Made by a program: the position numbers and the translations under genes. 64,000 bases of DNA from the NCBI GenBank assembly GCA_965200825.1, contig OZ241385.1, positions 2,480,001 to 2,544,000 on the forward strand, in the 5' to 3' direction. Positions 1-9,594 of the stretch are shown here, piece after piece. Every line of letters starts with the position of its first letter. The first letter of the stretch is position 1. This DNA is from Bin80 sp026709335. GTDB taxonomy: Bacteria > Bacteroidota > Rhodothermia > Rhodothermales > Bin80. The notes beneath the pieces are model-generated. The model saw only the letters and a program-made list of their open reading frames with translations. It ran no database searches and was not told the origin of the DNA.

Positions 1-882
1 CTACGTAGTTATTTGTCTTCCCATTCCCCAGGAAAGCTTGGAGCGAAGTGTTCCAAAATAATCCGCATTCTCAAAACGAACAAGTTGGATGGTATGATCT
101 GCCCGGCATATCATACAGGAGGTATCCTGGCCTGAGATAGGTTGAGTTCTTCCATCCAGAGCAATCGTGCAGTCTGCAGATCCTGGTGCAAGTTGTACAG
201 TGAGATTTGATTGGGCAGGCAATACGATAGGGCGAACGGTCAGGCTGTGAGGAGCGACGGGGCTCACGATGATCACGTTGCTTCCAGGCATCACAATTGG
301 CCCTCCAACAGCCAGCGAGTAGGCTGTTGACCCGGTAGGGGTTGCGATGATCAGGCCATCCCCCCGATAGCGATTCAATTTGGTGCCGTCAACCAATACG
401 TCTATGGCTGCAAGTCCACCTGCAGGTTGCCGCGTAATTACAATATCGTTGAGCGCCCATCCCGTGTGAGCACCAGATAGACTGAGAGCATTCCTTGACT
501 CAATCTCATAGCGGCCAGCGTTGAGCAACCGGAGTGCATGTTGAATGTTGGTTGCTTCGACGTCAGCCAAAAATCCGAGATATCCAATGTTGATTCCGAG
601 AATCGGTATCCCAGATGCGCCAACTTCATATGCTGTATGGAGTAGGGTACCATCTCCTCCGATAGAGAGAATAATTGTACTGGATAGCGCGAGAGTGTCG
701 GATGAGACTTTCTTTGCACAATCGAGAGATATGAGCGATCGTTCCATAAGTCCTTGTGCAACAGGAGTATGAAGTTGATAGTTGATCTCCTCCGCATCCA
801 TCCATATTTTCAGTTGGTGGATCAGAGGCCATAATTCATCCTTTGCGGTATTACCAGTAATTCCAAAGGTCATGTTTACCAT
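1..882 (-). CDS. nadK: NAD kinase
   Basis: Phosphorylates NAD to NADP in the cytosol and so supplies the NADPH pool. The 293-residue product has the family's GGDG nucleotide-binding signature near residues 75-78 (context LSIGGDGTLLHTA), the NDIVITR segment and the TPTGSTAYSLAVGGP block, in the expected order. Length is normal for a bacterial enzyme. Two in-frame ATGs lie at 882 and 873; neither has a strong ribosome site, so the start is uncertain by three codons. It is divergent from the FAD oxidoreductase across 69 bp that must hold both promoters. The stop codon is at the window edge (1-3), so the gene is complete. Confidence 0.95.
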   Translation of the reverse strand: MVNMTFGITGNTAKDELWPLIHQLKIWMDAEEINYQLHTPVAQGLMERSLISLDCAKKVSSDTLALSSTIILSIGGDGTLLHTAYEVGASGIPILGINIGYLGFLADVEATNIQHALRLLNAGRYEIESRNALSLSGAHTGWALNDIVITRQPAGGLAAIDVLVDGTKLNRYRGDGLIIATPTGSTAYSLAVGGPIVMPGSNVIIVSPVAPHSLTVRPIVLPAQSNLTVQLAPGSADCTIALDGRTQPISGQDTSCMICRADHTIQLVRFENADYFGTLRSKLSWGMGRQITT

Positions 883-951
883 AAGTTTGAAGGTTAAGGG
901 ATTGACGGGTTAAGATTTTAACGTAAATTCTCTCTAGAAATTGGATTTAAA

Positions 952-2214
952 ATGGCTAGACATATTGTAATTATTGGAAATGGGATTACGGGGATCACTG
1001 CTGCGCGATTTATACGAAAGTTAAGCTCTGATCGCATTACAGTTGTTTCCAGTGAGACCGATCATTTTTATGCGCGAACGGCCCTGATGTATATCTACAT
1101 GGGGCATATGCGATATCGAGAGACCAAGCCATACGAAGATTACTTCTGGTCCCGGAACAAAATTGAACTTGTTCGGGGGTATGCCTCTCAGATTGATACA
1201 GAAGCCAAAGCAGTTCGCATTGCTGACGGGAACGATATTGCCTATGATGCTCTACTATTGGCCACAGGATCACAGTCAAACAAGTTTGGTTGGCCGGGGC
1301 AGGATTTACGGGGGGTACAAGGATTATACGGGATGCAGGATCTTGCACTGATGGAACGAAATACACAGGGCATTACCCGAGGGGTAATTGTAGGAGGTGG
1401 ACTGATTGGCATAGAGATGGCAGAAATGCTTCATACCCGACATATACCAGTCACATTTCTGGTACGGGAGAAGAGTTATATGGAATACCTGTTACCCAAA
1501 GAAGAATCTGCACAGATTAATCAAGAAATTCTTGACCATGGCATTGATTTGAGACTCGAAACCGAACTTAAGTCTATTCTTGGTCCAGAAGGATCGGTTG
1601 AAGCAGTCGAGACCAATCAAGATGAACGCATTCGTTGTGAGTTTGTGGGACTGACTGCTGGAGTGCATCCCAATATTGATTTGGCAAAAACCTCAGGGAT
1701 TCAAACGAATAAAGGGATTGTAGTCAATGAGTTCTTTGAAACCAATGTGCCAAACGTTTATGCTGCAGGAGATTGTGCAGAATTCAATGCCGATGGCATT
1801 GGGGGGCGTCGAATTGAGCAATTATGGTATACCGGTCGCGCACATGGGAAAACCGTTGCACATACGCTATGTGGACAGCGAACACCATACCGGCGAGGCA
1901 TTTTCTTTAATTCAGCAAAGTTTTTCACAATGGAATATCAGACATATGGAGATGTACTTCCTCAACCTGAAGCACATGTTCAATCACAGGTTTTTCAGAG
2001 GGGTCGGAAACTTCTCCGTGTGAACAGTGACCGAGAAAGCGGCCGCGTTTTAGGGCTTAACGCCTTGGGCCTTCGTCTGCGTCAGGATCAATGTGAAGCA
2101 TGGATTCGTAGTGGGGCCTCTGTGCAGGAAGTGCTTAAATCTCTAGGAAAGAAAGCTCGGTTTGATGCTGAATTTTATTCGAATGCAATTTATCGTGAAG
2201 CCGCTCAGGCATAA
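952..2214 (+). CDS. FAD/NAD(P)-dependent oxidoreductase
   Basis: Flavoprotein of the pyridine nucleotide-disulfide reductase superfamily, 420 residues. The N-terminus has an FAD-binding GxGxxG (IIGNGITG, residues 7-14), a second Rossmann GGGLIGIEMAE near residue 145 for NAD(P)H, and the C-terminal FAD motif NVYAAGDCAEF. No CxxxxC redox disulfide is visible, so it resembles ferredoxin or rubredoxin reductases and nitrite-reductase-like flavoproteins rather than thioredoxin reductase. The stop lies 12 bp ahead of the start of the downstream membrane 4Fe-4S protein, implying one operon. A role as NAD(P)H input to that iron-sulfur protein is inference. Confidence 0.85.
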   Translation: MARHIVIIGNGITGITAARFIRKLSSDRITVVSSETDHFYARTALMYIYMGHMRYRETKPYEDYFWSRNKIELVRGYASQIDTEAKAVRIADGNDIAYDALLLATGSQSNKFGWPGQDLRGVQGLYGMQDLALMERNTQGITRGVIVGGGLIGIEMAEMLHTRHIPVTFLVREKSYMEYLLPKEESAQINQEILDHGIDLRLETELKSILGPEGSVEAVETNQDERIRCEFVGLTAGVHPNIDLAKTSGIQTNKGIVVNEFFETNVPNVYAAGDCAEFNADGIGGRRIEQLWYTGRAHGKTVAHTLCGQRTPYRRGIFFNSAKFFTMEYQTYGDVLPQPEAHVQSQVFQRGRKLLRVNSDRESGRVLGLNALGLRLRQDQCEAWIRSGASVQEVLKSLGKKARFDAEFYSNAIYREAAQA

Positions 2215-2226
2215 TTGGGAATTCTC

Positions 2227-3645
2227 ATGAATCATCAGGCAAGCTTACAGCTAACTGCATCAGGATCAAATTATTCTATACGTCAGAAAATTGGTTTAGC
2301 ACTTATTGGGGTTGGCACACTGACTCTTTTCGTGACGTTCCTTGGTGAGGGCACAATTTCCCCCGTAATCACATTAGGGATTTCTCTCGCAGGGTTTTTG
2401 CTGGGGAGCGGGATTCTTTTTTCACGCCTGTTTCATCAGCCACCAGGAGTCAACAATAATGGGGTTTGGTTTTCCGGGGTTACTGCACGAGGAATGATGG
2501 GGTGGATTCTGGGAATCGTACTTACCGGATTTTATATCATTCTCTATTGGGCACCGTCCAATTTTGAGCAGTTGGTACGCTCTACTGATTCTCTGAGCAT
2601 GTTGATACGCGGGGAACCTTCAAACCAGTGGTTTTTGTATGGATTTTTCTATACTCTTGCTGTGCTTGTAATGGGAGCTCGTATGCTGATCAAGTATCGG
2701 GATAACCGTTATCAGATTCTCCGCACCATTTCGGTGATGTTTTTTCAGCTGGGATTTGCTTTTTTAATTCCCCAATTATTGGTTTTACTTAATCAACCTG
2801 AGTTCTACTTCAGTTATTTTTGGCCACTCAAGTATGATTATCTATGGCCATCTACGTTCAGTTCTCTGAGCGGTCCCGGGCTGGGGATTTTTCTTCTGTT
2901 CTGGACCTCCGTGATGACGGTGATCGCGACGCCGATTTTAACCTATTTCTACGGTAAGCGCTGGTATTGTTCGTGGGTATGCGGTTGCGGAGGCCTCGCC
3001 GAAACTGCGGGAGATCCATTCCGACATCTGTCAGATAAATCTGTGAAGGCTTGGAAAATTGAGCGCTGGATGGTTCACAGTGTTCTGGTATTTGTAATCG
3101 TAACAACACTGATGCTTTGGGGGAATCAGTGGCTGGGCGGAGGCTTGCTGGGGGGGATGTCTCAGGTATTTTCACAATGGTATGGGTTCTTTATAGGGCT
3201 GATATTTGCTGGTGTAATTGGGGTTGGATTCTACCCAATCATGGGATCTCGAGTATGGTGTCGCTTTGGCTGCCCGATGGCTGCAGTCCTCGGTTTGTTG
3301 CAAAAATATTTTTCCAGATTTCGAATTACCACCAATGGAGGACAATGTATCTCGTGCGGGAATTGCTCTACCTACTGCGAAATGGGCATTGATGTAAGGT
3401 GGTATGCACAGAGGGGGCAGAATATCATTCGGGCCTCTTGCGTCGGGTGCGGTATGTGCGCAGCGGTTTGCCCTCGTGGCGTTCTCCGGCTAGAGAATGC
3501 TCCGATAAAAGCTCGCTATAACGGCCCGATACTTATTCATCACGATGATGTGTCGGTCCAGTTAAACGACACGTGGCGAGAAAGCCGCCCTCTGATGCCA
3601 TCGGTTCAGGAAGATTTGCCAATTTTGACTGACAAAGATTTATGA
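2227..3645 (+). CDS. Membrane 4Fe-4S polyferredoxin, NapH/NosR-like
   Basis: Integral-membrane electron-transfer protein of about 472 residues. The N-terminal 350 residues hold several hydrophobic helices and two cysteine clusters facing the membrane surface (CSWVCGCGG and CRFGCP), as in NapH/NosR/NirI and RdxA-like proteins. Two classical ferredoxin clusters follow near the C-terminus: CISCGNCSTYC and CVGCGMCAAVCP. An upstream TTG at 2215 is also in frame, but the ATG at 2227 gives the normal N-terminus and has GGGA a few bases before it. The gene abuts the flavoprotein and precedes the sterol-reductase-like gene, suggesting an NAD(P)H to flavin to Fe-S chain. Its electron acceptor is not shown by sequence. 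Confidence 0.85.
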   Translation: MNHQASLQLTASGSNYSIRQKIGLALIGVGTLTLFVTFLGEGTISPVITLGISLAGFLLGSGILFSRLFHQPPGVNNNGVWFSGVTARGMMGWILGIVLTGFYIILYWAPSNFEQLVRSTDSLSMLIRGEPSNQWFLYGFFYTLAVLVMGARMLIKYRDNRYQILRTISVMFFQLGFAFLIPQLLVLLNQPEFYFSYFWPLKYDYLWPSTFSSLSGPGLGIFLLFWTSVMTVIATPILTYFYGKRWYCSWVCGCGGLAETAGDPFRHLSDKSVKAWKIERWMVHSVLVFVIVTTLMLWGNQWLGGGLLGGMSQVFSQWYGFFIGLIFAGVIGVGFYPIMGSRVWCRFGCPMAAVLGLLQKYFSRFRITTNGGQCISCGNCSTYCEMGIDVRWYAQRGQNIIRASCVGCGMCAAVCPRGVLRLENAPIKARYNGPILIHHDDVSVQLNDTWRESRPLMPSVQEDLPILTDKDL

Positions 3646-3807
3646 TATACATGATTTCAGTCTGGTAGATTATGTAGTTCCTGTTCATCGTGTTCGCAAG
3701 TGATGATGGATGTACTGCTTCAGTTTTGAATTATTTCATCGATCGAATCCCCGCAAACTATAACTATCGTCCCGAAATACTGATAATGATCATATCGACG
3801 ATAAAAC

Positions 3808-4959
3808 ATGAATATAGTGATGACCGAATGGTATGATATCAGCCACCTCCTGGAGCTTTCTGCAACCGAAAAAATTCTGGGGTTATGTACTCCTCTGATC
3901 GTATATATAGCATTTTTTGTCATCCAGCTCATTTTGCCGGGGAGACGGGTTCCCGGTTATGTCATTAACCCGGAGACGGGGAAACCCCGCAATTATCGAT
4001 TAAATGGTATCTGGGTGTTTTCAGTTGTGTTGGCGATCTGGTGGTTTGAGTTGACGGGAATGCCGCGGGATTGGTTTTATCGATCTTCAGTTTTTGCCGT
4101 GATAGGAGGGACCTTTTTCACGGCAGTTTTTTCTTTCATCACATTTTTTAGTCAGCCGAAAGAAAAACGAAAAAAACCAATTAAGGCATGGTGGACCGGT
4201 AGTGCGCAGGAGGTCTCATGGTTCAATGAACGCTTTGATATGAAGATGTACTTCTATGCCGCTGGTGGGACCATATTGGTACTCAATGTAATGTCTGCAA
4301 CTTGGTACCATTATGAACGCTTTGGCTCAAACTCCAATCCGGGTATGTTTCTGTATATGGCATTCTTCACATTCTACATACTGGATTATTTTGTTTCAGA
4401 GCGGGTCACATTGTATACCTATGACATGATGCATGAAGGAGTCGGATTCAAGCTGTTTTGGGGTGGACTTGTTATCTATGGATGGCTATTTCCTCTTCCT
4501 ATCTGGGGGATGACTGTTCTACCAAATCCCGGGTTTGGAGCGGGTTGGGAAAATTTCTGGCTCATTGGAACAGGCTTGATTTTTTTGATCGGCTGGGCAA
4601 TTTCACGCGGAAGCAATCTGCAGAAATATACATTCAAGCGGTGGCCTGAACGTAAGTTTCTAGGCATCAAGCCAGAGTATATTGAGGCGGCAGGTGATCG
4701 GAAAATTTTATGTAGTGGGTTCTGGGGAGTTGCCCGCCATGTTGGTTATCTGGGGGAGGGACTCATAGGTATTGCCTTTGCCTTGTCCTTCGGTTATTTC
4801 TCCAATCCCTGGGCATGGACCTATTTAATTTTTATTGTATCTATGTTTACTCAGCGCCAACTTTCCGATGACAGGCACTGTGCTGAAAAATACGGTCCCG
4901 AATATTGGACACAGTATCAGGCACGGGTAAAATACCGCATTTGCCCTGGTATATATTGA
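3808..4959 (+). CDS. ERG4/ERG24-family sterol reductase-like membrane protein
   Basis: Polytopic membrane protein of 383 residues with about nine hydrophobic segments. The C-terminus carries the hallmark of the C14/C7/C24 sterol reductase family: SGFWGVARHVGYLGEG, then DDRHCAEKYGPEYWTQYQ and the terminal VKYRICPGIY, which parallels the end of eukaryotic DHCR7 and ERG24. Family members reduce a sterol double bond with NADPH. Bacterial members are known but uncommon. A second ATG at 3820 is possible. It stands 162 bp after the 4Fe-4S gene on the same strand, so a shared redox function is plausible but not proven; reduction of another polycyclic or isoprenoid lipid is an alternative. Confidence 0.75.
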   Translation: MNIVMTEWYDISHLLELSATEKILGLCTPLIVYIAFFVIQLILPGRRVPGYVINPETGKPRNYRLNGIWVFSVVLAIWWFELTGMPRDWFYRSSVFAVIGGTFFTAVFSFITFFSQPKEKRKKPIKAWWTGSAQEVSWFNERFDMKMYFYAAGGTILVLNVMSATWYHYERFGSNSNPGMFLYMAFFTFYILDYFVSERVTLYTYDMMHEGVGFKLFWGGLVIYGWLFPLPIWGMTVLPNPGFGAGWENFWLIGTGLIFLIGWAISRGSNLQKYTFKRWPERKFLGIKPEYIEAAGDRKILCSGFWGVARHVGYLGEGLIGIAFALSFGYFSNPWAWTYLIFIVSMFTQRQLSDDRHCAEKYGPEYWTQYQARVKYRICPGIY

Positions 4960-5065
4960 GTTTCTCCGGGATTATCTATTTGGGCCCTGAAGGATTCACT
5001 CGCCGCTTGAATCCAACTCTATTCATCCCACGATCTGTTCAGTTTCAGAGTTTTGCTATAAAATT

Positions 5066-6037
5066 ATGGGGATCGAACCACCAAGTTGGAATGGTACAAG
5101 GATGGTCTTGAACCTATCGGGTAGTCGATATCAAACATGGATCGTAGACGTTAAATTTCGCGGGCGATCTCGTTTGATTGCATGCGCAGTCCTTGAAACT
5201 GATCGGGGTTTGACTCTCATTGATCCAGGTCCCTCAACGACCCTTCATACACTGGAGGATAGACTTCAACCATGGGGCGGAATACATGCAGTTCAGAATA
5301 TCGTCTTGACACATATTCATTTAGATCATGCGGGAGGGGCAGGGCAGCTGGCGGCTTCTTTGCCGGATGCAAAAATTTATGTTCACCCGATCGGTGTCCA
5401 TCATCTCGTCAATCCCGAAAGATTGATTCAAAGTGCCCGTCGCATCTACGGGGATCGGATGGATCAGTTATGGGGAGAGATTTTGTCAATCCCGGAACGT
5501 CAAGTTTATGCCGTCGAGGATGGAGCTTTAGTAGATGTAGGTGGACGAAGATTACGGGCCTGTTATACGCCAGGACACGCATCTCATCATATTGCATGGC
5601 TGGAGGATGCAGCAAAATTGGCATTTGTGGGGGATGCAGCAGGAATGAGAATTCAAGGATCCGATTATATTATTCCAGTTGCTCCGCCACCGGATATTGA
5701 TCTAATTCTTTGGGAGGCGTCACTTCAGAGATTACAAAAAGAAGAGATGTCGAAATTGTTTCTGACCCATTTCGGCGTCGTAGAAAATGTAGATAAACAT
5801 CTATCCGAAATGAGTAGGCGATTGCATTTCTGGGCGCATGCAGTACAGCAATCATTGAATGATAATTCGGAATCCGATGCGTTGCGTGCAAAAGCTTTCC
5901 ATGCATCAGAGATGAGGCAGATGCGATCGTTGGTAATTTCGGAGTTCCAGGAACCGTACAATTATATGGGGCAGCCTTCTGAGAGTTGGTATGGACTCGC
6001 ACGCTACTGGCGCAAGAGGGGTGCTGTTCGCCAGTAG
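5066..6037 (+). CDS. Metallo-beta-lactamase-fold hydrolase
   Basis: Zinc hydrolase, up to 323 residues. The metal-binding motif THIHLDHAGG is near residue 83, followed by the TPGHASHH histidine near residue 176, FVGDAAG with its bridging aspartate, and FLTHFG for the last ligand; these are the five glyoxalase-II-like metal sites in order. The C-terminal 80 residues are helical and lack a recognised domain. The ATG at 5066 is the longest start, but ATG 5102 (MVLNLSGSRYQ) is equally plausible because the first 12 residues do not resemble the fold. The substrate cannot be named. It follows the sterol-reductase-like gene by 106 bp. Confidence 0.85.
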   Translation: MGIEPPSWNGTRMVLNLSGSRYQTWIVDVKFRGRSRLIACAVLETDRGLTLIDPGPSTTLHTLEDRLQPWGGIHAVQNIVLTHIHLDHAGGAGQLAASLPDAKIYVHPIGVHHLVNPERLIQSARRIYGDRMDQLWGEILSIPERQVYAVEDGALVDVGGRRLRACYTPGHASHHIAWLEDAAKLAFVGDAAGMRIQGSDYIIPVAPPPDIDLILWEASLQRLQKEEMSKLFLTHFGVVENVDKHLSEMSRRLHFWAHAVQQSLNDNSESDALRAKAFHASEMRQMRSLVISEFQEPYNYMGQPSESWYGLARYWRKRGAVRQ

Positions 6038-6052
6038 TTTTTCGGCAATTAT

Positions 6053-6200
6053 CCTGATTTTAGCGGGGATCTTCCGTACGAGGGTTCTCAGTAGAGATTT
6101 CCGGAAAAACCGAACGCTATCAAGCAATCTTATTCAGGGAGAAATGACGAAGATCAAGGTCGGACGAAAAAACCTGATCAGAAGATTTTTCCTGGTATAG
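6053..6200 (-). mobile_element. Remnant terminal end of an IS1634-type element
   Basis: This stretch aligns without large gaps to the left end of the complete IS at 19475. It begins CCTGATTTTAGCGG where the full copy has CCTGACTTCGACGG, continues through a GAACGCTATC/GAACACTACC block, and shares the run TTATTCAGGGAGAAATGA. It ends in the last codons of a transposase frame (LYQEKIF-stop against LFKEGKTF-stop). No transposase body or second end is visible, so it is a diverged solo end. It lies between the metallo-hydrolase stop and the recombinase. Confidence 0.65.
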
Positions 6201-6298
6201 GGTAGAGGGTTCCATTTACGGGCGATATGTAAATCTTTGGTTACACTTTTATATTTCTCCACAGATAGCCACGCAGGAGGAAATCCTGAAAGCGGTGT

Positions 6299-7276
6299 CT
6301 ATTCGATTCCCCCGACCGTGTCGTCACTATTGTAAAGCAACGTTGCCACTGCGCTCCTGCCAGCGAGTTCATTTCGGCAATATATTGCAGGCATCGCGGG
6401 GGATTTCCAGCGACCAACGGTTTGCATCTGTGCGATGGTTGCCCCTTTTTGCGCCAAGCTCTGTGCAGTTCCCACACGGAAGGAGTGTCCACTAAATCGT
6501 CCGCGCAGGCCGGCATCTTTTGTATAGAGATCTATATTTTTTCGTACTGCACGTACACTGATTCCATGAGGCAGAATAATCCCTCCTCGTCGCATAGATC
6601 GAAACAGGGGCACGCGCTTATCAACCTCTTCAAATTGTTCATTAAGAAGACACACCCACTCCTGAATATATTTCATAGTTGGTGGGCCGATATAAAGCGT
6701 AGCCTCCATCCCTTCCTGGTCCGTTTTACTCTGTGGGAGGCGGAGTCGGCCAGAGCCGTCCGACAGGGATACAATATCTACGGGGCAGACTGCAGTCAAC
6801 TCACTTATACGTAGCATACAGTCGCTCATCAGTGAGAACATCGCGGCGTCTCTTTTTCCCCGAATTCCATTTTGTGCAATTTGCTGCACCAGTAATTTCA
6901 CCTCGGAAAACGTAATTCCTGTGACCTGTCCGGCTCCTCGATGTTTTCCTTCCCGCCGAATGCCGGCGAGGGTTCGCTCGGTGAGTACAGCGATCGGAGG
7001 GGTTTTTCCAGTAAGTCGTGCAGAAAACCGGACTGCAGCCGGGATCAGTGCGATGGTACTCGGGGCCAAGCCCTGCTCGTGACAGTGAGCGAGGTACTGG
7101 GCAAGGAGTGCATCCGTCAACTCTCGTCCAGATAGCCAAGCTTCAAGTTTCTTGAGAGCGCCTGCATAGATTTTTTTTGTGTTTTCACTGAGACTTGACA
7201 GGATCAGCTTTTTCGTTGCTTCAGAAAGGGTCGTTGGAGATACTCCCTGAACGGGAAGAGTGGGCATGGGTTTCAA
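6299..7276 (-). CDS. Tyrosine recombinase / phage-type integrase
   Basis: Site-specific recombinase of 325 residues. An N-terminal SAM-like core-binding region (residues about 20-110; SENTKKIYAGALKKLEAWL) precedes the catalytic domain. Catalytic residues visible in order are Arg in MLRISELTA, Lys in PQSKTDQEG, HSFRVGTAQ (His and Arg), the Trp of VGRWKS, and the Tyr nucleophile in AIYCRNE. The product could act on chromosome or plasmid attachment sites. It is flanked by an IS remnant on one side and 0.8 kb of decayed DNA on the other, so it probably marks an old integration. No attachment repeat or tRNA target is visible nearby. Confidence 0.88.
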   Translation of the reverse strand: MKPMPTLPVQGVSPTTLSEATKKLILSSLSENTKKIYAGALKKLEAWLSGRELTDALLAQYLAHCHEQGLAPSTIALIPAAVRFSARLTGKTPPIAVLTERTLAGIRREGKHRGAGQVTGITFSEVKLLVQQIAQNGIRGKRDAAMFSLMSDCMLRISELTAVCPVDIVSLSDGSGRLRLPQSKTDQEGMEATLYIGPPTMKYIQEWVCLLNEQFEEVDKRVPLFRSMRRGGIILPHGISVRAVRKNIDLYTKDAGLRGRFSGHSFRVGTAQSLAQKGATIAQMQTVGRWKSPAMPAIYCRNELAGRSAVATLLYNSDDTVGGIE

Positions 7277-8071
7277 AAATTAGGTGAAGAGGATGGTTGG
7301 GTTTGGGAGCTTAACAGAGATAGCCTTCGTCAATCCGCCTGAATCTGTCTGACAAGCCGAAGATTCACTTACACCAACGTTCCGGATCGCGATCTCTTTT
7401 TCAGCCGATATCCTCATCCCGGTTTACTCTGTACGCTCCTTCCCTGACATATGAAGTTCTTGCAAAACCTCATGTAAAAGCTGTAAATCACACTTCTGAA
7501 CCCTCCCAATGATATGTTTGTAACTGGAACAAGAGGGTTCTGCAATAGGCTCATATGTATTCTTTAACCGAATATACAAGGGGAGAAGGTGGAAGAAGTA
7601 TATTCTTCCCACTTTTTATTATCCACCTCAATAAAAGAAACCTCCTGTGAAAGTATCTGACAGATCTGTGATCAAACGCTGGTGTGACTGTCAGAGCAGA
7701 GATACTTTGATGTTTGGTTATCACAATGGTAATGGATTGAATTGTAAATACAGAAATTCTCCTGATATGGCGAGGGAGAAAATGCATTTTGCAATAGGTT
7801 CGTAAGTGTGCTTAAAATCATTGAAACGAAGTTTACAGGGAGCAACAGGTAAGTAGGCGATTTCTTCGAGGATAACTGTTTTGATAAAATTTTCAAATTC
7901 TAAATAGATTCTGACAATTACAATTGTCGGAACCTATTTATTATCCATGAAAATCATCAATTGAATATCAGGGTGTATTTGCATCCCAGTTGTTCAGGCT
8001 GGCCAATGACTCTGGCCCCTTCTGATTACGCTTTTCATCTCAGTAACTCTTTATCACCACAAAACAGACTC
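7277..8071. other. Gene-free stretch with two diverged repeat copies
   Basis: No intact gene is supported. Two related segments occur near 7541-7570 and 7790-7820. Both begin TGCAATAGG, and both read on the minus strand as a peptide containing TYEPIA preceded by a Leu/Pro-rich stretch. They look like a decayed tandem duplication of an unrecognised gene on the minus strand. The last 100 bp upstream of 8072 should contain the promoter of the type IX secreted protein. Confidence 0.45.
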
Positions 8072-9352
8072 ATGAAATATATCTTTACTCACTTTTTTTT
8101 CTACGTGCTCCTCGGTGTTTCGATGGCACATGCGCAGACTCCAATCACTGGGAAAACAAATCTCCAAATCTCAGACGCCTGCATCGTCCCAGAGCAGTCC
8201 TCTTTAACCATTCTCGCTCACAGCCCAAATTTCGGCTTCATTATCACAGATGATCCCTCGAATACATGGTATTATGCATGGGGGCAGAATCGTGCGCCCG
8301 CCTCGCATTTTCGCCTCCTTTGCGATACGTGGCCGGTCATAGTAGTCCGTGATGGCTTCCTGTGGGAATACCAGCCGGTAGGTCCTTTCCCGTGGGCCGC
8401 CCCGTTGTACGGCATACTTCCACTGGGTGGAGGTGATTCTCCGGGGGTATTAGATGTGGCCTCCGGGGCAGAGGATGACTCCCTGATATTCATTGCCACG
8501 AAGGACGGACTTCTAAAATCCATGGCTCGGGGAAATTCCTGGGAAATGATAGACTCTGCTTCCACTTCCATGGTCCATGTACATGCAGCCGGTGACCATA
8601 TCGTGTATACCGACCGTGCAGTCAGCCTGGATGGGGGGCTGAACTGGAGAGGCGGGCGATTCCAGAACCCTCAGATAGAACTGGAAGATGCAAAGATAAT
8701 TTCTCTTGAGTCTGAGCCAGACAGGGTTTGGACCTGCAATCAAGCTGGCCTTTATCGCTGGGATGAACACGGTAAAAGAGGGGCTTTATTCAGTAATCTG
8801 GATACGCATGGCCCATGTCGGGACTTGCTCATCCATCATATGCATGAACATATTATGTGGATGGGAACGGAGAATGGGCTATGGGTCACCATAGACGGAG
8901 GCGAGACCTGGCGGAAACGCACTAAAGATGTTGGTAACCTTCCCGTCACATGGGTTGAGTTTGTTTCTAATGAACAGGAGTGGCCTGATCTGTTGGTTGG
9001 AACCTGGGGGAAGGGGGTAGAGATTCTCCCGTCTGCCAAGACGGCCCTGGATCTACTCACTACCTCTGAGCAGGACGAGGTTCCGGAAGCCTCTGTGCTC
9101 TATGGCAGCTATCCAAATCCGTTCCGAAGTCGGGTCACGATCCAGTTTGTGGTTTCGGAGCCGTCCAACGTTCAGATTGATGTACTGGATATCATAGGAC
9201 GGCAGGTTGATGTAGTCGTCAATCAATCATACGGGCCAGGAAGACACCAAGTCCAATGGGAAAATGTATCCCATTCCAGTGGTGTCTATTTTACACGGAT
9301 GCGGGTAAATAATCGTGATGTGGGAGTCTTGAAAATGATTCATACTCAATGA
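8072..9352 (+). CDS. Secreted beta-propeller-like protein with type IX sorting domain
   Basis: About 426 residues. The start at ATG 8072 yields a signal peptide (MKYIFTHFFFYVLLGVSMAHAQ); the longer frame opening with TTG at 7961 adds 37 residues that do not fit a leader. The middle has BNR/YCF48-like propeller motifs, for example LWVTIDGGETWRKR and an earlier SMARGNSWEMID. The last 80 residues form a typical C-terminal sorting domain: SYPNPFRSRVTIQF, then DVLDIIGRQVD and SSGVYFTRM. In Bacteroidota-type bacteria this tail sends proteins through the type IX secretion system to the surface or medium. The substrate is unknown. It stands alone within accessory DNA. Confidence 0.85.
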   Translation: MKYIFTHFFFYVLLGVSMAHAQTPITGKTNLQISDACIVPEQSSLTILAHSPNFGFIITDDPSNTWYYAWGQNRAPASHFRLLCDTWPVIVVRDGFLWEYQPVGPFPWAAPLYGILPLGGGDSPGVLDVASGAEDDSLIFIATKDGLLKSMARGNSWEMIDSASTSMVHVHAAGDHIVYTDRAVSLDGGLNWRGGRFQNPQIELEDAKIISLESEPDRVWTCNQAGLYRWDEHGKRGALFSNLDTHGPCRDLLIHHMHEHIMWMGTENGLWVTIDGGETWRKRTKDVGNLPVTWVEFVSNEQEWPDLLVGTWGKGVEILPSAKTALDLLTTSEQDEVPEASVLYGSYPNPFRSRVTIQFVVSEPSNVQIDVLDIIGRQVDVVVNQSYGPGRHQVQWENVSHSSGVYFTRMRVNNRDVGVLKMIHTQ

Positions 9353-9594
9353 TAAATGCATTAAAGTTCAGAGCAGGCGCAAATTGAATACATATCTACT
9401 CACTCCAGTGGTATCTATCATCTCGTGGGTAAATTCCATCTATAATCATGACGGTATCAGTCGACTGAAAAGTCATTGCGACTGACCCCAATATGACGAA
9501 AATTGTCTTTTAAGGCCTATTTTCTTCGTCATCAAATCATAGAAGAACAGCCTCAAGAAGTGCAGTACTAAAATCTCCTTGGACTTTATCGATA

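Noticed and set aside
7961..8071. N-terminal extension of the type IX secreted protein
   Set aside because: It begins with TTG and places 37 residues before an ideal signal peptide starting at ATG 8072.
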